Notes under the pieces: model-generated
Databases searched by the model: none
Seen by the model: the letters and a program-made list of their open reading frames with translations, nothing else
What the model was told of the DNA's origin: nothing
Translations under genes and position numbers: made by a program
NCBI RefSeq assembly: GCF_007003975.1
Contig: NZ_VFTC01000018.1
Coordinates: 1 to 64,000, forward strand
Direction: 5' to 3'
Source: Mesorhizobium sp. WSM4306
GTDB lineage: Bacteria > Pseudomonadota > Alphaproteobacteria > Rhizobiales > Rhizobiaceae
DNA: 64,000 nt
In this document: piece by piece, positions 59,091 to 64,000 of the stretch
How the letters are laid out: each line of letters opens with the position of its first letter
Numbering within the stretch: position 1 is the stretch's first letter

Positions 59091-62000
59091 ATGGACATTG
59101 CCGCTTGGCTCTCGAGCCTTGGGCTCGGCAAATATGCCACAGCCTTCGCCAAGAACGAGATCACGCCCGAAGTGCTCCCGCATCTGTTGGATGAGGACCT
59201 CAAAGCGCTGGGGCTGCCGATAGGCCCGAGGAAGCTCGTGTTGGCCGCGATCGCGGAGCTTGGCAAGCCCGATATGCGGGGTCCCAATCCGGCGGCCGGG
59301 TCAACGCCCCGCCCGGAGCCAGAACGTCGCCAGTTGACGGTGATGTTTGTCGATCTGGTTGGATCGACCGCATTGTCAGGTCGGCTGGACCCGGAAGAGA
59401 TGGGGGAAGTGATCCGGAAGTACCAGAACGCGGTGGCCGCAGAAATCACGCGTGTGGATGGCCATGTGGCGAAGTTCATGGGGGATGGGATCCTAGCCTA
59501 TTTCGGGTGGCCTCGGGCCCACGAGAACGAAGCCGAGCGGGCGGTGCGGGCCGGGCTCGCCATTGCCGGCGCGGTCGCCAAGCTGGCGACCCCCGCGAAA
59601 GAGCCACTGGGCGTGCGTGTCGGCATTGCCACGGGTCTGGTGATGGTAGGCGACTTGGTCGGCGAAGGTGCAGCGCAGGAGGAGGCGGTGGTCGGCGAGA
59701 CGCCGAACCTCGCAGCCCGGCTGCAGCAGGCCGCAGGGCCGGACCAGGTTGTGATTTCGGAAACCACCCGGCACCTCGTCGGAGGGATTTTCGACCTGGA
59801 GGACCTGGGAAGGCAGCCGATCAAGGGGATCGGCCCCTCGGTAGCCCTCTGGCGGGTCCACGGCATCGGGCGCAGTGAAAGTCGGTTCGAGGGACTTCAC
59901 GGCACGATGCTCACGCCGTTCGTCGGCCGAGGCCGCGAGATCGATCTGCTGCTCGAACGCTGGGGGCGGGTCAGGCGAACGATGGGCCAGTGTGTCCTCG
60001 TAACCGGGGAGCCCGGGATCGGAAAATCGCGACTGGTGCGCTTTCTCGGGGATCGACTGAGAGGGGACCGGCTCCAGGAAATCCATTTCGACGCCTCGCC
60101 GTACTACGCGAACTCGGCGCTACGGCCCGTCATCTCTGAAATCCGGCGCTCCGCAGAGTTTGCAAGCATTGACCCGGACGAAACACAGCTCAGGAAGCTC
60201 GAGCATCTTCTGGGAAGGGCTTTGTCCGATACCAGCGGCGCCATCCCTGTCATCGCCGATCTGCTCGGCGTTCGAACCGGCGAGCAGCATTCGTTACGTG
60301 ATCTGACCCCTCAGCACAGGAAGGCCATGACGTTTGCAGCGCTGCTGAACTGGGTTGAGGGGCTCGCGACCCGGCATCCGCTGCTCGTGGTCGTCGAGGA
60401 CGCACAATGGCTCGACCCGACGACGCTGGAACTGGTCGATCGGATCAACGATCGGATCGCCCAATTGCCGGTGCTGCTGCTCGTCACTTTCCGGCCGGAG
60501 TTCAAGCCGGCCTGGAGCGGCGCACACGTTGACTGGATCGTGCTCGAACGGCTCGATCCGATTGAGGCGGCCGCAGTGGCCGAGGCCGTTGCGGGCAAGC
60601 GTCTTCCGCAGGAAGTCTTGAACGAGATCGTCGCGCACACCGACGGCATTCCGCTGTTCATCGAGGAATTGACCAAGGCGATGCGCGATCTCAACGTCCT
60701 TGTCGACGCAGGAGATCACTTCGACCTTTTGGGATCTCTGCCTGCAGTCACGGTTCCCGTGACACTTCAGGACGCGCTGATGGCTCGGCTCGACCGCCTG
60801 CCGCCCTCCGCAAGGCATGCCGCGCAAGTCGGTGCCGTGATTGGGCGGGAGTTCGATCGTGCGCTGCTGGCGAGCGTGAGCGACATGCCTGCCGGTGAAC
60901 TGGAGACGGCGCTCTCGGAACTGATCGGAGCCGAGCTAATTTTGAGCGGCGGCACCGCGGCCAGCCCGGCACACATCTTCAAGCACGCTCTCATTCAGGA
61001 CGCCGCCTACGGATCGCTCCTCAAAAGGCGCCGCCGGGAACTGCACGGCGCGATTGCCGACGCGCTGGTCAACAGATTCAAGGACACAGCCACAGCTCAT
61101 CCCGAACTCATCGCCGGCCACTACGGCAGGGCCGGGCTCGTCGGGAAGGCAGTGCCATATTATCAGGCTGCGGCACGCACGGCGATCATGCGCTCGGCGA
61201 CAAGGGAAGCGCTGGACCAGCTTGATAACGGTCTCTCGCTTCTCGAAACGCTGCCGGAAGGCTTAGAGCGCAACCGATTTGAACTCGGGCTCCGCCTTGC
61301 GCTCGGGGATGCGCTCCGGGCGGCTAGGGGCACGGCGGCGGTCGAAACGGGCACCGCTTATGCTCGCGCCCGATTCCTGGCAGGGCAAACGGGAGCGGAG
61401 CACGAGAACCTCCGGGCCAGCTACGGCGAGTTTCTCTGTTACTACAATCGCGCGGAGCTCGACCGCGCGCGCGAAGCCGCCAACGAGCTAATGCGCGCGG
61501 CGGCGCGCGCATACGGCGAGGGTGGCCCAATCGGAGTGGACGCAGCCGGATTCGTTGCCCTTTGGATGGGCGATTTTGCCACCGCACGCTCTTTCCTGGA
61601 GCAGCGGGTCTCGACAAGGGCACTTGACCTGGATCCTCTGCTCGGTGCCGACATCGCCGACGCCGGACCGAACCTCTACCTTGCCCGGACGCTGCTCATT
61701 CTGGGCTACCCCGAGCTGGGGTACCGGCGGTGCCGGCAGGGTCTGGAAACCGCGGAGAAAACGCGCCAGCCCTTCGCGATCGTGTTGGCTCTCGCCAACA
61801 CCTGCGTCTACTACCACTTGTGCAAAGACTGGCTCGCCCTTCGGCGCGACAGCGAGCGCCTGATTGCTCTCGCGTCCGAAAAGGCCATGCCTGCGATGTT
61901 GAACAAGGGACGGGGCTTTCGAGCTGCCGCACTCATCGCTGAAGGAAATGCAACCGAAGGCCTCGAGACCCTCAAATCCTGCTACGAGCACGACGTGAAC

Positions 62001-62462
62001 GCCGGTTACCTGGTGATGATGCCGTACTACGAGTCCATTCTGGCTGAGGCTTACCTTAGTAGTGGCAGCGTTGAAGATGCGCGACGCGTGCTGGACGACG
62101 CGTTCGAGCGTGCGACTTCGACCGGCGAGCGTTGGTTTGATGCCGAGCTGTACCGACTGAAAGGGGAGTTTGCTTTGCGCGAGCCTGGTCGCGACGGCGA
62201 CTTGGCGGCGGAATCTTTCGGCAAATCGGTAGAGACTGCCCGGGCGCAGGCCGCCAAATGGTGGGAGTTGCGAGCCGCGACGCAGCTCGCACGCCTGTGG
62301 GCAGAGCGAGGCGCCGGGGAGAAAGCCCACAGTTTTCTGACACCCGTTCGCGACTGGTTCACCGAGGGTTTCGAAACCGCCGACGTCAGAGAGGCCGAGG
62401 CCCTGCTCAGCGAGCTGGAGCGTGCTACGCTATATGACACGCCCTCGGCTCGGCGGGAATAG
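59091..62462 (+). CDS. SAM-domain/class III cyclase/AAA/repeat signalling protein
   Basis: A 1123-residue multidomain protein. Residues 1-60 are a SAM protein-interaction domain (DIAAWLSSLGLGKYATAFAK). Residues 78-250 are a class III adenylate/guanylate cyclase with metal Asp88 (FVDLVGST) and Asp132 (GDGILAYF) and the Asn206/Arg210 pair in GETPNLAARL, so it looks active. Residues 275-700 are an AAA/NACHT-like ATPase with Walker A TGEPGIGKS (305-313) and VVVEDAQWLD. The C-terminal 400 residues are helical TPR-like repeats. ATG 59091 follows GGAGGG; a GTG 16 codons earlier is possible. Greater use of rarer codons than its neighbours, and matching flanking motifs, hint at separate acquisition. 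It stands alone; the stimulus is unknown. Confidence 0.85.
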   Translation: MDIAAWLSSLGLGKYATAFAKNEITPEVLPHLLDEDLKALGLPIGPRKLVLAAIAELGKPDMRGPNPAAGSTPRPEPERRQLTVMFVDLVGSTALSGRLDPEEMGEVIRKYQNAVAAEITRVDGHVAKFMGDGILAYFGWPRAHENEAERAVRAGLAIAGAVAKLATPAKEPLGVRVGIATGLVMVGDLVGEGAAQEEAVVGETPNLAARLQQAAGPDQVVISETTRHLVGGIFDLEDLGRQPIKGIGPSVALWRVHGIGRSESRFEGLHGTMLTPFVGRGREIDLLLERWGRVRRTMGQCVLVTGEPGIGKSRLVRFLGDRLRGDRLQEIHFDASPYYANSALRPVISEIRRSAEFASIDPDETQLRKLEHLLGRALSDTSGAIPVIADLLGVRTGEQHSLRDLTPQHRKAMTFAALLNWVEGLATRHPLLVVVEDAQWLDPTTLELVDRINDRIAQLPVLLLVTFRPEFKPAWSGAHVDWIVLERLDPIEAAAVAEAVAGKRLPQEVLNEIVAHTDGIPLFIEELTKAMRDLNVLVDAGDHFDLLGSLPAVTVPVTLQDALMARLDRLPPSARHAAQVGAVIGREFDRALLASVSDMPAGELETALSELIGAELILSGGTAASPAHIFKHALIQDAAYGSLLKRRRRELHGAIADALVNRFKDTATAHPELIAGHYGRAGLVGKAVPYYQAAARTAIMRSATREALDQLDNGLSLLETLPEGLERNRFELGLRLALGDALRAARGTAAVETGTAYARARFLAGQTGAEHENLRASYGEFLCYYNRAELDRAREAANELMRAAARAYGEGGPIGVDAAGFVALWMGDFATARSFLEQRVSTRALDLDPLLGADIADAGPNLYLARTLLILGYPELGYRRCRQGLETAEKTRQPFAIVLALANTCVYYHLCKDWLALRRDSERLIALASEKAMPAMLNKGRGFRAAALIAEGNATEGLETLKSCYEHDVNAGYLVMMPYYESILAEAYLSSGSVEDARRVLDDAFERATSTGERWFDAELYRLKGEFALREPGRDGDLAAESFGKSVETARAQAAKWWELRAATQLARLWAERGAGEKAHSFLTPVRDWFTEGFETADVREAEALLSELERATLYDTPSARRE

Positions 62463-62588
62463 CCTTGGCCGTTAGTTGGTGGAAGGGGCAGCGCGTTCAA
62501 CGGGCGCGGTCGCGCCAATTGCAGTCATTCCAGAACACGTTTGACTGGTGCTACCGGCGCGACCGCGACCTCCGGCCTGACCGCCGGT

Positions 62589-62639
62589 AATGTCCGCTAT
62601 AAGGCGGTGGCAAGCCTGACTTCAACGGCCGAAATGAGG
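62589..62639. repeat. Right flank motifs of the cyclase gene
   Basis: AATGTCCGCTAT (62589-62600) is the inverse of ATAGCGGACGTT on the left side with one mismatch, and CAACGGCCGAAATGAGG (62623-62639) matches the left-side motif in direct orientation with three differences. No gene lies in 62463-62697. Confidence 0.5.
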
Positions 62640-62697
62640 CGCCAGGCAGTCGTTCACGTCGGTGCCGGCGTAAGTCGGCTTGGGTAGAACCGATCAT

Positions 62698-63453
62698 TCA
62701 GTGATCGGGCTTTGCCGCATCAGCGCCCTCAGCCTCAAACGAAAACACCCCGCTCGGCCTGATCACGGCACCCTTCGCGTCACCAAAATCCGGCACCGTA
62801 TACTCAGCCAGCAACCGCAGCCGGGACAGTGGCAGATCGTTGCGGCGGGGATCGCCGACCAGCACCTCAATGCCGGCTGCCAGGCAGCGGTCGAGGAATG
62901 GGGTGACATGCAGAGCGACCTCACGGCCGTAGAAAACGTCGCCGGCGAGCACGAGGTCGACCGCCGGCGGCGGGCCCGTGGTGATGTCCTTGTCGACAAT
63001 GGTGATCTCGACGCCGTTGGCCTCGGCGTTGAGGCCGATGGCGGCAACGCCGTTGCGGTCGATCTCGGCCGCGATCACCGTGCTGGCGCCGGCCTTGGCG
63101 GCGGCGATGCCGACGAGGCCCGAGCCGGCGCCGAGGTCGAGCACGCGGCGGCCGGCCACGCTTTGCGGATGGTCGAGTATATAGCGCGCAAGCACCGCGC
63201 CGCCGGCCCAGGCATAGGCCCAGTAGGGCGGCTGTGGCTCAGGCGCGTCGTCTTCGAGCGCGACTGCATCGTCGTCCGCGTCGCCGCTTTGGCGCGGCTC
63301 GGCAAGCCGCCTCAGGCCACTGGCCGGATGGGCTGTGTAGAGCAGGATTTCGGGAAGTGCTGGAACAGGCGCAAGGCGCATGTTCGCCTTGATGAACGTC
63401 GCCGCCTCGGAACGCGGATTGTCGTCTGCACCGCGACTACACTCGTCGCTCAA
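62698..63453 (-). CDS. ETF-beta lysine methyltransferase-like protein
   Basis: A 251-residue seven-beta-strand methyltransferase resembling human METTL20/ETFBKMT and its Agrobacterium homologue, which trimethylate lysines of electron-transfer flavoprotein beta. It shows PPYWAYAWAGGAVLARYILD, motif I RVLDLGAGSGLVGIAAAKAG, the acidic loop AAEIDRNG and the family-specific GDVFYGREVA and VLVGDPRR. The first codon appears to be TTG at 63453, one base past the stop of the acyl-CoA synthetase gene, with GGGAA upstream. An internal ATG at 63381 is an alternative. The neighbour makes acyl-CoA, whose beta-oxidation uses ETF, so the pairing makes biological sense. Confidence 0.8.
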   Translation of the reverse strand: MSDECSRGADDNPRSEAATFIKANMRLAPVPALPEILLYTAHPASGLRRLAEPRQSGDADDDAVALEDDAPEPQPPYWAYAWAGGAVLARYILDHPQSVAGRRVLDLGAGSGLVGIAAAKAGASTVIAAEIDRNGVAAIGLNAEANGVEITIVDKDITTGPPPAVDLVLAGDVFYGREVALHVTPFLDRCLAAGIEVLVGDPRRNDLPLSRLRLLAEYTVPDFGDAKGAVIRPSGVFSFEAEGADAAKPDH

Positions 63454-63454
63454 A

Positions 63455-64000
63455 TTATTCCCGCAGCGCCCGGCGCAAAATCTTGCCCACCGGCGTCTTC
63501 GGCAGTTCGGTCCGGAACTCGATGTATTTCGGCCGCTTATAGCCGGTCAGGTTCTCGCGGCAATAGGCGGTCAGTGCCTCGACGGTTAGCGCCGGGTCCT
63601 TCTTGACTACGAACAATTTTGGTACCTCGCCCGAATGCTCGTCCGGCACGCCGATTGCCGCCACTTCCAGCACGCCCGGATGCTGGGCGACGACTTCCTC
63701 GAGTTCGTTCGGATAGACGTTGAAGCCTGAGACCAGGATCATGTCTTTCTTGCGATCGACGATCTTGGTGTAGCCGCGCTCGTCCATGAAGCCCATGTCG
63801 CCGGACTTGAAGAAACCGTCCTTGGTCATCACCTTGGCGGTCTCGTCCGGCCGGTTCCAGTAGCCGGCCATCACTTGCGGACCGCGGATGCAGATCTCGC
63901 CGACTTCGCCCAGCGGCAGATCGTTGCCGTCGTCGTCGCGGATGGCGATCTCGGTCGACGGCAGCGGCAGGCCGATCGTGCCGGTGAAATTGCTGTCGCT
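63455..64000 (-). CDS. Long-chain acyl-CoA synthetase, C-terminal part (runs off window)
   Basis: The frame is open from the right edge to the stop at 63455-63457, giving about 181 residues of an AMP-binding (ANL) enzyme. Visible C-terminal motifs are GEVGEICIRGPQV, GYWNRPDET, KSGDMGFMDERGY, the hinge DRKKDMILVSGFNVYP and the catalytic lysine region LPKTPVGKILRRALRE. These match FadD-type acyl-CoA synthetases that activate fatty acids for beta-oxidation. The start lies beyond the window. The methyltransferase gene follows after one base, so the two form an operon. Confidence 0.88.
   Translation of the reverse strand, partial: SDSNFTGTIGLPLPSTEIAIRDDDGNDLPLGEVGEICIRGPQVMAGYWNRPDETAKVMTKDGFFKSGDMGFMDERGYTKIVDRKKDMILVSGFNVYPNELEEVVAQHPGVLEVAAIGVPDEHSGEVPKLFVVKKDPALTVEALTAYCRENLTGYKRPKYIEFRTELPKTPVGKILRRALRE

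Overview
This window is chromosomal DNA of a high-GC alphaproteobacterium of the Rhizobiales, most likely Mesorhizobium or a close relative. The support is the GC-rich codon use, a DmlA-type haloalkane dehalogenase (a family described from Mesorhizobium loti), a Sinorhizobium-type phospholipid N-methyltransferase, an FdsGBAD formate dehydrogenase, and many C-rich palindromic intergenic repeats. The assignment rests on gene content and recognised families, not on a database search. I saw no rRNA, tRNA, CRISPR array, transposase or phage gene.

Layout. 1-9 kb: adenosine kinase, a DMT exporter, an EI24 membrane protein, a frameshifted trans-3-hydroxy-L-proline dehydratase, a PEP-mutase/isocitrate-lyase homologue, an exported protein, a HAD phosphatase abutting dut, an Lrp regulator and a class II glutamine amidotransferase. 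9-20 kb: amidase, a DAO-type oxidoreductase divergent from a TetR-haloalkane dehalogenase pair with a striking 18-bp operator, prfC, a VOC protein, ilvD and an MsbA-like exporter. 19.7-28.2 kb: a cytosine-deaminase-like amidohydrolase, a second DMT exporter, two choline-kinase-like phosphotransferases around a dimethylglycine-dehydrogenase-like FAD/GcvT fusion, and a divergent DeoR repressor. The second kinase overlaps the oxidase by four bases, and its leader carries a terminator-like hairpin. 28.4-30.6 kb: a PmtA-like methyltransferase overlapping a DedA protein, then a LysR regulator.

30.9-37.4 kb is a complete ydcSTUV-patD-like polyamine/aminobutyraldehyde operon, with a repeat element in nearly every intercistronic gap. 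37.5-40.5 kb, on the minus strand, holds small NTF2-like and exported AhpD-like proteins behind a hydrolase/pseudo-cyclase/LuxR fusion regulator. 40.6-47.8 kb is the formate dehydrogenase operon fdsGBA-fdhD-fdsD with its LysR regulator and a 17-bp inverted repeat between them. 48-58.8 kb: an Mrp Fe-S carrier lacking the usual CxxC, a CoxG-like protein, a sugar-acid dehydratase behind a GntR-type operator, an MttB-family methyltransferase with a MocR regulator, and pgi overlapping a HAD phosphatase. 59-64 kb: an 1123-residue SAM/class III cyclase/AAA/repeat signalling protein flanked by matching short motifs, an ETF-beta-lysine-methyltransferase-like enzyme and the 3' end of an acyl-CoA synthetase gene.

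A theme of one-carbon and methylated-amine metabolism runs through the window: the MttB family, the DMG-dehydrogenase-like enzyme, choline-kinase-like enzymes and NAD-dependent formate oxidation. The best leads for something undescribed are the kinase/oxidase/DeoR locus with its leader hairpin, the pseudo-cyclase fusion regulator and its small exported redox/NTF2 gene set, and a sharply bounded 176-bp element present twice in opposite orientation.
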